Assembly (NCBI RefSeq): GCF_954871325.1
Contig: NC_088777.1
Location: 43,005,366-43,069,365 of the forward strand
From: Gordionus sp. m RMFG-2023
Taxonomy: Eukaryota; Nematomorpha; Gordioida; Chordodea; Parachordodidae
Direction: 5' to 3'
Length of the DNA: 64,000 nucleotides
The position numbers were made by a program, and so were the translations under genes. Numbering within the stretch: position 1 is the stretch's first letter; each line of letters starts with the position of its first letter. The notes beneath the pieces are model-generated. The model made no database searches. It was not told the origin of the DNA and was given only the letters and a program-made list of their open reading frames with translations. Of the stretch, positions 27,801-42,800 are shown in pieces.

Positions 27801-30800
27801 AGAGATTCTTCTCCCTATTATATCCAGAGTTTGGTTTGAACGGACGTGTCCGAATGATTGGATTACTGCCACTTTAATTTATCTCCCTAAAATGAAAGAT
27901 CCTAAATTTCTTGAAAATTGGAGAGGAATAGCACTAAATTCGGTGGTGTATAAAATATTTGCGAATATTATATTAAATAGGTTGAGTCCGCTACTTGAAC
28001 CTCTTTTTATAGATTCCTTGGTCTCGTTTAGGAAAGGCAGAAACACTTTAGAGGCGATTCTATCAGTTAAAATTCAACTAGAGAGAGCACTAATTCGGAA
28101 GAGTCAGTTAATTATTGTGGCCTTGGATTTTAAGAAAGCTTATGATTCGGTAATACTCTCAAAACTTTGGAGGACATTAGAGGAGGTAGATACCCCATTT
28201 TTTTTGGTAAGTCTGTTAGAACTAATTTATAAAGATTATTCAATGCATATTATTCATGCTGGCCACAAATCTCCTAAAATCCCGATAATGAAGGGTCTGA
28301 AACAAGGTTGTATTCTATCGCCTCTCCTTTTTAACTTTATTACAAATCATATTATTTTAAAAGTTAGAAATTTACATTCGGCTCAGTGGTCCTTAGGAGA
28401 TTTAAATATTATCGCTTTCGCAGATGATTTTTGCCTTGTAGGTAAATCGGTGTCAGACGTCCAATCAGTTATTAACAGTATCATTGTAGAGGCGGGACAC
28501 TTTGGTCTAACACATAAGGAAAAGACCAAAATGATGACATCGTGTTATACTTCCTAGCAGGCGACCCTAAATATTGACGGTAATACGTTTACAGATGCGG
28601 ATATTTTAAAATATTTAGGGGTTCTATTGGATAAGAAAGGTGGTACAAAGAAAGATCAACTCTCTAAATTGAATAAAACTAGGGTAAAGGTCCTTGATGA
28701 AGATTTGGTCATCTAGGCAAATATCTACTCCTTTAAAGATAAGACTCTTTAAAGTCTTAATATTAACTTCCTTATACTATGGTATGGAACCTGGAACGAT
28801 AATATATCAGATAATAACAAGATGCAAGTTTTTATAAACAAATGTTTAAGGTATTTAACTAGGACCTTTTATCCGCGAAATACTACTAATTATATGTTAT
28901 GGGCGAGTGGCGATGTCCTTCCAATTCATAAAACAATAGAATATAAGAAAATTGAGTTGGTGGGACATATTTTGAGACACCCCTTGAATAATTTAATCCA
29001 TCAAGCACTTATAGATCAATCACCTGAAGACTCTGCTCTAAAACCTTTTCTATCCCATAAAAGCAGTTGGTTTGGGAGAATTCTAAGATCCTTGACTGAA
29101 TTAGATTTATCCTGGGATTTCCTAAAGAGAGCTTCGATTGACAGGGTCTTCAAACATATTTTGAGTCTTATATATGAGCATATGACGAATACTTGCTGAA
29201 GATTTATATTTCTTGTAAGAAGTCTCCCAAGGGAATCTCATCATTGGAACTAATATCTTAGAATTCAAGCTTCTATTTTAAAGTAATTAAATTGTTTTAA
29301 TCAGGGTTGGCATGTCGGTCAATTGACCGGGGTCAATTGACCGGAGGAGTATTTGACTGGTCAAATACGGTCAAATACTCTAAAATATTAATGGCGAATA
29401 AATATTTTGATATAATTAACTAGTATGCATTAAAAGCATGTTTATCAATCTTATTATTTTTTTATTAAAATATAATTATGTAATTTTTCTAAATATAGTA
29501 ATATTTGTAGTTATTTTTTTGCCTAATCATTGCCGTTTCTCGCCTTCTTTATTTTTTTCAATTCATTTTTCTTAAAAAAAATAAAAATACCCGATTTATT
29601 ATAATCATAATATAATTTTTTATTCTTATTTTTTAATAAATTTAAATTTTATTTAATATTTAGCCGAGTATAAATTATATTAATTCTCATTTGTTTTACT
29701 TACACTTGCTATATTTGGTTTTTTAAATTAATTTTCATTTTAATTGTTCTGGTCAGATTTACAGAATATTATTCAATTCTGGTAAAAAGTTTATTATATT
29801 ATATTTATTATATTAAGAAATTATTGGAATAATTGGTCGATAATTATAAAATAGTTAAGATTGATTAACTTTACAATAATCAAAATCATTTTTTGTTAAA
29901 TTTTAATATATTAGGGATTATGGTCAAACCAAAGCATCATGTTTGGAAACATTTTCAAGAAGTACGCGATGGTAAATCAGTTAAAGCAGTGTGCAAGTTT
30001 TGCAAGATGTCCTATATCACCCACGTTGATAGAATGGTCAAACATTTATTAAGCAGCTGTACTATGTGCCCTGTTATAATTAAGGAAAAATTTTATTCAA
30101 ATTCCAAAATATCAACCTCTACAAAAAATATCACAAATGTAATTTGTAATACTTCTAAGTCTAACTCTAATGAAGAATTGGGTGAAATTAGTGAGAATGA
30201 TTATCAGATGAACAATATTTTGTCTTGTGACTCAGGAGAATTTGATTCCCTTATTTCTAATCAATTTACAAGCAAGGCGATTAAATATAAATCTCAATCT
30301 TGTATAACCGGTTTCATAGATAGAATTAATCCCAAAGAAAAAAATCAGCTGGATCAATTGTTTGCAAAGGCTGTATATGCGAGCAATTTACCTTTCCACA
30401 TCACTGAAAATCCCTACATCCAAGAATTTTTTAAAAAAATACGTCCTATTTACACATTACCCAGGAGAAGGCAGCTGGCTGGATATCTTCTAGACAAAGC
30501 GTCAGGTGATATGGAGGTGAGAGTTGCAGATATAATAGATAAAGCTCCTTACTTATCACTTGTATCAGATGGCTGGAGCAACATTAGAAACGAGAGTATT
30601 ATTAATTTTATGGTGATGACGCCTGTTCCAGTGTTCTACAAATTTCTAAATACTGAGGAAAATCGCCATACGGCAGATTATATTGCCCAGGAATTTAAAA
30701 ATGTAATTCATGAATTGAATCCGGTAAAAGTATATTCTTTAGTTACTGATAATGCCGCTAACATGAAAGCAGCCTGGAGAATTCTAAAATCTGAATCTAT

Positions 30801-33800
30801 TTATAATCATATACAATGTTATAGTTGTGCAGCGCATACATTGCAGTTATTCTTTCACGATTTTGAACGATTGGACGCCTTCAGTGACCATATTTCAATA
30901 ATTAAAAAAATTGTTAAATTTTTCAAGAATAAACACATACCAGCTGCATTTTCCCGTAATAAGAATCTTCATGGCATACCATCTACATTAAGTACAATTA
31001 GCCAAACAAGATGGGCATCGTCAATAAAATGTATGGAGCATATTCAAATATGCAAGAAAGCTCTAAAAGCATCAGTTGTTGAAGAAGCTGTTTGTGATAA
31101 TTGTCCCATAGAAATTACCAATAATATATTAAACGAAGATGGACGAAAAATTTAAAATTTTTAGCTATACTCCAACCTTTAGCTACCTCATTGTTGAAAG
31201 TGCAAGGGGATAAATGTACTTTGGCCCAAGTAAAAAACGAGATGCTTAATTTGGAAAAACACATAATACAATCATGCCATGATTCTATATTTTCTCCATC
31301 TCAAGAAAAAAAAATTAAGGTTATGTTTGAAAAGAGAAAAACTAATATAAATACATGTGCTCACAATGCTGCTTATTTATTGGACCCCCAATATCAAGGG
31401 GAGCATCTTACTAATACTGAATTTGATGAAGCATGTAATATAATACAAGAATTGGGTATTTTACAAGGTGGTGATAATCAAAATATTTTGAGTAATATAG
31501 TAAATTTCAGAAGCAAAAGCGGTATATTTAATAGCCATAATATGTGGAAAGTTGTAACTTCCATAAGAAACAATCAAATTTCGGCCTCAAGTTGGTGGAA
31601 TGCATTTTGCCCACCTTGCCCATTAAGAGAAGTCGCTAATATTTTACTAACATTTCCTAGTTCGACTTCTTCTTCTGAAAGAAATTGGTCGGTTTGGGGC
31701 AATATTCACACGAAAAACAGAAATAGATTAAAGGCTTCTACAGCAGGAAAATTAGTAAGAGTGTATCATAATTTAAGATTGATTAAAAATATTAAAGAAA
31801 ATAATGATATTGAATATGAATCGGAACAAGACTCTGCCACGGAGGGTGAAACATTGACTATAGAATGAATTAAAAAATATTATGATATTTATTATTATAC
31901 ATAGATTTATTATAATATTATATAAATGCAAAATAAAGTTAATATTGGTGTAAAAAACATTTATTTGAATTTGACCGGTCAAATATCGGTCAATTGACCG
32001 AATTGTATTTGACCGGTCAAATGCACAACCCTGGTTTTAATTATTGATGATTAAATTAAACTATAGCTTTAATGGACATAAGTTATTTAGTAAGATATAG
32101 AGTTTGTTTTTTTAGTTACTTAGTAACTGGATAATGGCACCTTTAATGTCCCTTAGAAAGACTTAACTATTAATTTTTTTTAGACCATTGTATTTGGAAG
32201 ATTTCTTTTCCTTTATATGACTTTCTTTTTTTTATTCTACTTCTCATTATAACTTACTTATATTTCTATTTCCTACTAATTTTAAACTTACTACTATATT
32301 GGTAGAGGGTTTAGTTCCACTCATAAATTATTTTCTGGGTAATAGGTTTGTCGGTATCCTGAGAAAAAAATCGACGATAGGCCTTCATATAATTCACGTT
32401 CGCTCATTTTGGGCAGGTCTGTGACCAACGTGCAAGATAAGATAAGATAAAATATATGAGAAAAAAAATTAATCTAATAGTGCTTATTCCTGACCCCCCC
32501 CCCCCTCACCCAGCAAAATCCTGGATATGCCTATGAACGTTCATATATCCAAAATTACTATTTAAAAAAAATAATCACATTTTTTGTCTATAAAGTAAAA
32601 AAAATATTCTAATCGATATTTTCACCCTTTTATTGTAATTACTGAAGAATCGAATTATCAAAAATGTATTTACAATTCTCAGCAGGTGGAATATTAATTT
32701 TAAATAAATTTATAGAAAACCATCAATTAAAAAACAATGTAATATTCCTTTCATTTTTTTTTACATCTCTGCCGAAAATATTAATGCGACAAAAAGAGAA
32801 TTTTAGAAAAAATTGTAAATCCTATTCGTCAGAACATTGGCTTAGAAATTTTCCGTTCAAATTTTTTAACAATTCACAGCTTACATGTCATTTATAATAT
32901 ATTTTTATTAGTCATTTATTTTAGACTTTATTTTAAACATATATTTTCTTTTTTGTTTTAACATATCGTCGGTCTAGAATAGGAGTGCTTAATTTAACAT
33001 TTCTGAGCTAGGAGTGGTTTTTAATTCATTAATTTATAAATAAAAACTAGATCTTAAAATATTAATTTTTGGCCACGTTAGAGCACTGTCAATTTTGGGT
33101 TCAATTTTTGCTGAATGAATTAAAATATTAATTTTTGGCCACGTTAGAGCACTGTCAATTTTGGGTTCAATTTTTGCTGTATATTATGCACTAACTATGA
33201 TATTATCATATTTTATAATCACCCGTACCTTTTTTATATTTTATAGAAAAAATTGCTATAAAATATAGAGAAAAAATTATCAGTTAAATATTGGCATAGC
33301 ATTTTATTCATATTATATAATATGAAGATTTATAGTAGTTACTGTTTATTTTGATTTTATTTAAAATATTCTCATTAATAAATTTAAGATGGAGCATTTT
33401 GGACAAAAAATTATTCATAAAGTTTATTATGCTCAAATAAAATTTTCAAAAAATATTTGTGAATAAAAATTTTTTAGGCTTTCATTTAATATTATTTATA
33501 CTTATATATTATATTAATTCTATAAGTTTTTCTTATATTTAAATCCAAACATTAAAATCGTTTTTATCACTCCAATTCTATACATCAATATGTTTAAAGA
33601 AAATATCATTTTTCAAGAATAAATGCTATTTTTTTAGAAAATTAATTTTTTTTCCCTTCAATTTACCTAACCAATTTTTGTCAGCTCAGCGTAACTTTAT
33701 GTGTTTTCTTTTCTCCAATCTGCGCTGTTTCAAAAAAAAAGTATTTTGATACCGGAGCTAAAATTAGCCAATCCTGGGTAGGGGCTGTTTAAAAAAAAAC

Positions 33801-36800
33801 AAGAAAATTCGAAAAACTAGTATAAACAATATGGAAATAAATATCCCACAACAAAATTATTATAAGGTGATCAGTAATACCTTATATTTATCATCATCTT
33901 CCTTTATAATCTTATTTGGGGTCAGCCATGTAACACGTGGAGCGGGCTTTCCACTGGACCTACAAAACATTTCTGTATCGGATCCTTGACTTTGCACTGT
34001 CGTTCTAGTCCACATATGTATCCTAGCTGGAGCTGTACCTAAAACGAATTATTCGTTATTATTCCATTTGATTCGTATTTTACGAATACGAACAATATTT
34101 GAATTGAGAAAATATATTATCTGTCGAATTATCTTATTAGATCTATAATTTTTCGAATTATTTGTAAATATTCAATATCATTTTCATAAATATTTGAAAT
34201 TATTCTTATTAAACATGTTTCTTATAGAACTTACTTTTTAATTGTTTTCTTTTTTTTACACATCTATAAATCACCTTTTTATTTTAATAATCCAAAATAT
34301 TTTTTAAAGAAATTAATTATTCAAATCGAATATTAGACGAATCAATTCGAATTATGTTTTTATTATTCGTAATGCTAATTAGGATAGTTGTTAAAGTACC
34401 TAGATACAAGTATCTATATCTAGACATAAAAATTTGGTATCTGTATCTAAATAATTTAAATTATCTGTATGTAGATATTATTTTAGAGGTATCTTTATCT
34501 TTTTAGATACTTTTTAAGATACATTTTGATATACTTTTATTTAACGCTTTTTTATATTTTAAATAAAAATATTTGAATGCAAAATTTATTTTATTTCATA
34601 TTAACATATAATTTAAATTTTTATTTTATTATATTAATTTTAAAATTTTATTTTAGATTAATATTAACAGTGATGAAAAGGAAGTGGAAGAAGTAATAAT
34701 CAATGAAGCATCAACGAGTTCAGACATTGTTTTTCCATGGCCAATTTATAGAGTATATTTTAAAATAATATCTTAAATTAAAAACAAATCTATGATAGTA
34801 AAATGTTTGCCACGCCAAAAAATATCAAAATTTCAGTTAGCATTATCTCAACTTGCAACATTGTAAAGCATTGAAGGGTATAAATATTAAATATATGTTT
34901 ACAATTGTCATTTTAAATTTTAATAGAAAACATCATACACTGTTAATGAAAATAAAAAAGGTGAAGGTGAATAAAACTATAGAAAATAGATTTAATAACT
35001 GCTTTTATTATATTCAGCCATTTTCAATTGTTGAAAATCCTTCATTTATAAAAATCACAAAAAATTATAATTTACCGACAGACAATGTTTGGTAGAATTT
35101 CCTGATATAAAATTGTTATTCATAAAATATAACACCACTATCCCTTCAAGCGCCCGGTAGAAATATTTTTTAGTTTAGCTAAAAATGTCTTTACAGATAA
35201 AACGAGGGTGCCTTAATCTTAATGACCAAAATTTTGAAAATATTTTATGCTGAAATCGAATAATTATTTATAATCATTTAATTATAAATTTTCATATATT
35301 ATATTATTATATTCAAATCTAAAAATCATTATTTTAAGTTATATTTTGTTAAATGTGACATCGAGTCAATAAATTTTTTAGCTCATTTAATGAATTTTCA
35401 CAATAGAATCCTAATTTAGGTTTATGAGTATATAAGAGTATAATAAAAATTATAGCTGTATATTACCTTTTAGACTATGTATCTGTATCTAGATCCAAAA
35501 GTATCTTTTAACAACTCTGTTTAATTAGGAAATTTACGTACTGATGCGAATAATATAATTATTCGATTCAAAAATGCAGTATATTCGTTCGAATTTTTGT
35601 AAGAATAATAAATCAAATGAATAATTTTACAAATAAAATAGCCAGTTAGGCTTTTCAAATAAAAATATTAAATAGATTCGGTTATTTAAGTTTTAATATA
35701 AGAATTACAAATTAAAATGAGATATCTAAAATAATTTTAAAATTATTAATTGCATTATCAGAAACTATGTTTCACGACCATGGTTTTTGATTTTGTGTAA
35801 ATCAAATTCCAGCTTGTAAAAGAATATTCTAATATGTAAATTTCAAAACTATTTTGGTCATTAATTTTTGTGTACACTTTTTTTTTAATTTATAAATAAA
35901 AATAGCTAAAAAGTCCAAGGAAAAATTGTTTGAAATTCGCATGTTATACTATATTAAATGCTCAAACAATTCCAGCAAAATAAGAGTCACTAGCTATAAA
36001 TTATTTAAATTATAAAAATTTGTTTTAATACGCTTAAATTCTTACATACTAGATGTCTATATTACAATATCAATCCGTTATACCTCTGAAATCCGAATTT
36101 TCTCTTTTACGATTGTCATTGATGAAATTATCGGACTGTGTCTTATCAATAAAATTTTGTTGTAGTTGAGGCTGGTCTAATAAAATGATAGAAAAATTAT
36201 ATTTCAACATAAGATTTTAAAATATATGTTCGTTTACCTTTTATTTGATCAGCACATACCTGAGGAGAAGCCTCTGATTCTAAAATGAAGAAATAAATTA
36301 TCATTTGAATTGTAAAATAAATATTTTTTTATTTTTAAATAATAAATTATCTATATTTCCCTGATGAAAGGCAAATAATTTGGTCAAAATATCTTTCTTA
36401 ACTTTGTTGGTTATTGTTAAGTGATTTAAAATAACTTTTTAGTAAATTATGAAATTAAATAATATTCTTTATTATAGATATAATTATTTTAAAAAATTTT
36501 TTATCCATGTGGTATATATTCAGGTGAGGATTATGAATATCTTAGTTATAAAGCATTTACAAAAGGCAATTTTTTATTTTATAAAAAATTTGATTCCCAA
36601 AATTTTTATGGGCAAATGTAGATTACCCACCTAAGGATTTTTAAACAATTTTTTTTATTGTAAATTTTTGAATGCATTTATGTTATCGTTATTATTTTTA
36701 ATGTTTTATAAAGTAACATTGAAAAGATATAATTAAATGTATTTAACAACTCACATTTTTGGAATGTAACTATAAAAGTAAATTTTCATTTAAAATTCCT

Positions 36801-39800
36801 TTAACTAAACAATGTTTAAACTTTGTAAAATAAAAAATAAATATTTGAAATGATTGGTTATAATGAGCACAAATTGAGAGTTTCAAGCGCTGCGTTGCTA
36901 ACGTAAATAATGCATTTCAAATGGCAACTTACAAATTGGTAAAATCATCGTTTAGTGTTAGAAAACATTTAAACCAACTCAAACAGGTTTTATTTTCCAA
37001 TACTTTTTTATTCTTCATATTGTAATTTTGTAATATTATATATATGTAAAAAATATCTTATATATTTAGAAATTAAAGAAATAACAAGGTAGACGATATT
37101 ATAATTATCAAAGCAAATTCTTTTTTAGAATTTAGACCTCATTTCGTTATGTTAAAGCGTTGCGTTATTTAAGGCCGCGTTTTTACAAAATAAAGCCAAT
37201 AAATAGGTATAAATTTATAAATATAAATCGTTATGATGATATATGATAAATTTTGAAAAATATATGTTGCAATGCCTTAATATAAAATATGTGATACTAT
37301 TATAAAAATAATAGCGAATTCAATAAAAAAGGTATGATTCTTTCTTAAATATTATATAAAATAGTTATCTCTATTTTAGCTACGTTATGAAGAATCAGCT
37401 ACAATAAAGCTGCGTTAAATATTGCAACACTAGAAGATTTCGCATTTACTATAAATGCAATGTTAGTTAAAATTTTGAATAGACGATATTAATAAAAAAT
37501 GAAAAGAAACCTCAATTTAAACAAGGGATGCATATGTTTTTTTATTAAAAAATTATGTCAAAACGCAAACGCTCCATTTGTGCACACTATTATACAAATT
37601 ATTTATAAAGCTTAAAATATAACGAGTTATTTTTGAAATTTAATTGTAATTTGTAATTAGTTACTTTTGAAATAATGTAACAAGTAACTGTAGTGAGTTA
37701 TATTATTAAGAATATAGTTAGTGTAACAATTTATTTTTTAAATACATTTTCAAATTAATTTTTTTTAAAAACACACAATATATTTCAAAATTGTCTTCTA
37801 AAATTCAAGCGTTTATACTCTTGAAATACATTTCTGGTATCAGCTGATTTAAAATTTCCTACTGTAAATAAAATTTAGAGATTCCAACTCTCGCAGGTCT
37901 TAACTAAAAGTTATATAAAGGTTAAAATTGTTTCGATTTATATTTTACTTAAACTTATTATAGTAGAGTTTGTTATAATAAGTTAAATTTATATTAGTTA
38001 AAAATTAATCATCAAGCAAGTCTTTCAAAACTCATATTGCATTAGAAATAATTTTTTATATATTAAATTTGTACATTAAACATTGTCATAAAAAACTAAC
38101 GTAATCTATAATAGGCAATAAATTGTAATTAAATAAATATTTAGCTCTTTGTTACTACTTATACTAATAAAATAAATGTAGCAAATAGTTTATCATGCCA
38201 AGACATTTAATATGTATATGTATAATATTTAAATAATTGATCGTAAACTTATGAATTTGACAATAGTGGTTTGTTGTATAATTTTAGCCTCATTTTGTGC
38301 TACGCATGTATATTGTCCAAAATCTGTATCATTAAGACAATCTATAACCAATCTAGAATAAGTTGAACTATATGCGAATTGTTCCTCACCTTTCGTCTCC
38401 ATAGATGTTCTTCTTTTCTTTCGTTTCATTTTTTCTCTCTGCGATTCGTATAGGGATTTCTTCCGCAATCTATTGAAAAAAGTTGGCCATTTATTAAAGC
38501 TCGGAGCAAAATTTCTAATAGAATTCCTTGGTATTGCATCATATAAATTGTAATCATCATCGCGTATTCGAATGTTGTTGGTAGAAATATCCGAGTTTGG
38601 AAGTAGCCAATACACGATTGGAGGTGGGGCTCCCATGGCTCTACAATCTAATGTAAGCTTTGTGCCCTTGATAGCGTTATAAACAGGTTTCAGATGTTTA
38701 TTGAATTTCAAGAAAGGTTTATATTCGAAATCTAATTGAAAATAATAAAGTTTTATAGTAAATAACAAATAAGAAACAAAATTATGCATTCAATATCATT
38801 CACAATTCATTTACCGCTTTGTTTTTAATTACCTGAACTATTATTTTTGGATATTTCATTCCGTTTTGAGTAAAGAGGTTTCTATAAGAAAATAAAAAAT
38901 TTTAAAGTTTTAAAATAATAAAAAAAAATTTCGTAAAATATCGGGTTTGCCCGATAAAATGATTTTTTTTCCCTGGAAATATTCCCCATTTAGCTTTATA
39001 TTGAAATAAAAGATAATTTTCAACTTTAAAATACAATATAGCAAAATGACCTATAAAATATTAGGCATATTTTAAACAAAAAAAAATCTGTCCTAACTTT
39101 TATTTAGCAAATCTTTTGGACCCATGCTAGGCAAAATCTTGCCTACCTACTTTCAACTCCCTCTATATTCTATATAGGTTACGCAACCGTTTAAATATAA
39201 ATTTAGGAACAGTAATGGCAAATCTAGCTGAATATAGGTGTAAAGAATATTGGAAATGTCGTGCCATATGGGAAGGTTTAGCAAATATTTCACTAAAAAT
39301 CTGGTGAGAAGGGGTTTGTACAAATCAAACACTCTTCGCTGTAAAATTATCCAGAAATCCCCCTATCCAGTGCAGCCTCAGAAAGATTTTGGAAAAACAC
39401 AATATGATAAGAAATCGACTATACCATGAAAGAGTGAGAAAATTGGTTTCAATCCGTTATAATCAGCATCTACATAATGAAATTCTCTCAGAATCTAAAA
39501 AATGGGAATGACTAATGAAAAGATATTTCTATTTCTGGAAATGATTTTTAACAATTTTATCTTAAACTACTGTTTTAATAATATCAATTCATTCTATTTT
39601 ATTAATTATATTATATAAATAAAATATTTTGAGTATTTAATTTATTATTTTCCCGACTATTTTTCCATTTTCGGACCTATTTCCCTGAGACTTAAATTTC
39701 CCCGGAAACTTAGCGTCATTTGATTCAACTTCTGTAACACAAATTCAAAGCATCTGATAGTCATAGTAATACAAAACTTGTCCCATTTTTTTTACCTTTA

Positions 39801-42800
39801 TATTTATTTAGACGTATTGAAGGTGGCTTTTTTTTTAAAAAAATAATTTTTTTTATTTTGTTTATTTGAACATAATTCAACAAGGTAAAATGATTATATC
39901 TCAAAAATATTTTTTATTTCTAATCCAATTAGGATTATGAATTTTTTTTTCTCTTTAGCTTAATCACCTTTTCTGGTGGTAAGCTCTTTCAACATCTCTC
40001 TCCACTTTATGTTATTCATACAATCTCTTTTATCTAATTTATACATCTTTATATTAGCTCTAACTTTATGGCCCCATTGAAGTTTTGGCCTTCCTCTTTT
40101 ACGTTTGTTCACTTCCAAACTCTCAACCTTATTTCCTATGTAGGTCATAGGCCTTCTCATTGTGTGCCCATACCACCTAAATCTGTTTACCATTAACTTA
40201 GTCTTAATAGGCACTACCTTTAAACTACTTAGTATTCTTGTACTTCGCACTTTATCCTATCTTGTTACCCCAGCAATCATCCTCAGCATTCTCATCTCCA
40301 TAGTTTGTAGACTTCTCTCGCCTGCTTCCTTGGTTGGCCTTGTTTTCGAACTATATAAAATAGTTGGTTGTACTATGGAACTGTAAATTTTTCCTTTTAA
40401 TTTGTGCGGGATTCTTTTGTCAAATAGCACTCCAGATAAAGATCTCCACTTTAACCAGCCTTGATTTTACTCTTTATCTCTTTTTCTATTGTGCCGTTTG
40501 TTTGTATAGTGGAGCCCAAATATTTGCAGCTTTAAATTGCCGATATCTGCCATTCATTTATATCAATACTCTCTGTTTCATCTCCTCCTATCACCATATA
40601 CTCCATCTTTTCTCTATTTACTTTTAGTCCATGCTTTTCTAGGATAATTATCCAACTCACAAATCTTTCTTTCATTTCATCCTTGGATTCGGCAAGTATC
40701 ACAATATCATCTGCAAATATCATATTCCACGGGACTGTTTGAGGTATATACTGTGCTAATACATCTATTACTGTAATGAAAAGAAGTGGGCTGAGAGCCG
40801 ACCCTTGATGAACTCCTTAGGCTATTGTGAAGCCTGCTGAAGTACCTGTTGTGCTACGGACTATTGTTGTGTGGCCCATATACATATCCCGTATTATTCT
40901 TATATATATTTCGGGAACCTTTTGGCGTAGCGCCCACCAGATAAATTTCTTGGGATTCTATCGAAGGCCTTTTCTAGATCGAGAAAGACCATATGTAACT
41001 TTTTGTTCTTCTCCCTGTATTTTTCACTCATTTGCCTAATTGCGTGGATAGCATCAGTCATTGATCTTCTAGGCATAAAGCCAAACTGAATCTCTCCTAT
41101 TTCGATTATGTCTCTTAATTTTTTATTTTTTCGTATAGTTTTAGACAGTGTGACATAATTTTTATGCCCCTGTAATTTTGACAATTGTGTGGATCCCCTT
41201 TATTTTTGAAGATAGGAACTAGATAGCTCTGTCTCCATTTTTGAAAAACCTCTTCATTACCAAGTATTTTGTTGTATAGATTTGTGAGGAAATGTATTCC
41301 ATCATCTCATAGTGCTTTAAGGCTTTCTATTGGAATATCATCTAGGCCCCTAGCTTTGTTGTTTTCCATATGCTTGAGGCATATGATTATCTCTTGTTCT
41401 TATATTGGTTGTACAAGGTTTTGATATGGGGAGTGTTCATCTAAATATAGTATGTGGGGATTAAAGTTGAGAAGCTCCTGAAAATATTGTTTCCATCTAT
41501 TCATTATTTCTTTTTCCTTTATTATCAATTTCCCATCTTTATTTTTGATTACTTTCGGAGCTCCGTTTATATCCCTAGAATTCTTTTCTCGCTGTTTGGA
41601 TAATCTGTATATCTTATTTTGCCCTTCTTTGGTATGTAGTTCTTCATACATGTCATCGTATGCCGTTGGCCCTATCCACCGCCTTTGTAGCTATTCACTT
41701 GGATTTTTTGTATCTTGTCTTGTCATCTAGGTTTTTGGATTTGTACCATATTTTATTAAGTTTTTTCTCCTGTATAGTGTACCTCTTCATTCCACCACCA
41801 TAGTTCTTTGTATGATTCGTTACCTCCCCTTGTCAAGCCTAGTGCTGGATGAAAGGTCTGTCCACTTTTTTTCACTGACTTGTGAGGAATTTATTGTTTC
41901 AATGTTTGCATTGATTGCAAAGGCATCTGTCATTGTTTTCAATTTACCCCATTTGATGCATGGTTCCAGTTTTATCTTATTTTGAGTGGATTTATTTGAG
42001 ATGTGTAAATCCATGACTAGTAGCTTGTGTTGCGCGGCTCTTCTCCTGGGATGACTTTGCAGTCTATTACATCTTTTAATCTTCTGCGAGAGATTAGCAT
42101 GTAATCTATCTGGGTTTTCCTTGTACCACTTTCATATGTTATTAAATGACTGCCCTTTTTCCTATAGTAGGTGTTGATTAAGGCAAGGTCGAAGGCTTGC
42201 GTAAATTTCAGTACATGCTCTCCTTTGTCATTTCTTTCTCCGTATCCAAAACCACCATGATGCCTTTTGTAGCTATATCTTGCTTTTCCCACATGTGCAT
42301 TTAAGTCACCGCCTATTATGACTATGTCATCCTTAGGGATTTCCATTACAGCTTCATCAAGGATAGTTCTAAAGTCATCTTTCTCTTCTTCCTTGCAACC
42401 CATTTGAGGAGCATATACTGAAACAATGCAGAGTTTTATCTTCATTAGTCTATCAGAGATCCTGTTGACTTCTACTGAGGAGGTTAGATCTTGACTGAGG
42501 ATGATGCTGACACCATTCCTATTGCTAACAATTCCATTATAGTACAATTTATATCCATCTCCAATCATCAAAGTCTTCTGTCCTTTCCATTTCGTCTCTT
42601 GTATGCAAGCTATTTCAACTTTTCTCTTATTCAACATTGATGCCAATTCTCTCGTTTTACCTTTAAGTGTCCCAATATTCATACTTGCTAATCTTGTCTC
42701 TTTGCTTTGACCTTTACTTTACTTTTCACAGGATGGAGGTCTACACCCTGCGCGTCGCTTGGAGGGAACGCCCTAGCTTTCATATTCATATTTTCATTTG

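Larger units (their letters stand above)
35530..38248. other. Intron sequence around the linker exons
   Basis: Apart from the minus-strand exons at 36084-36171 and 36260-36279, nothing coding is visible. The frame at 36449-36634 lacks motifs and looks like AT-rich noise. Confidence 0.5.
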
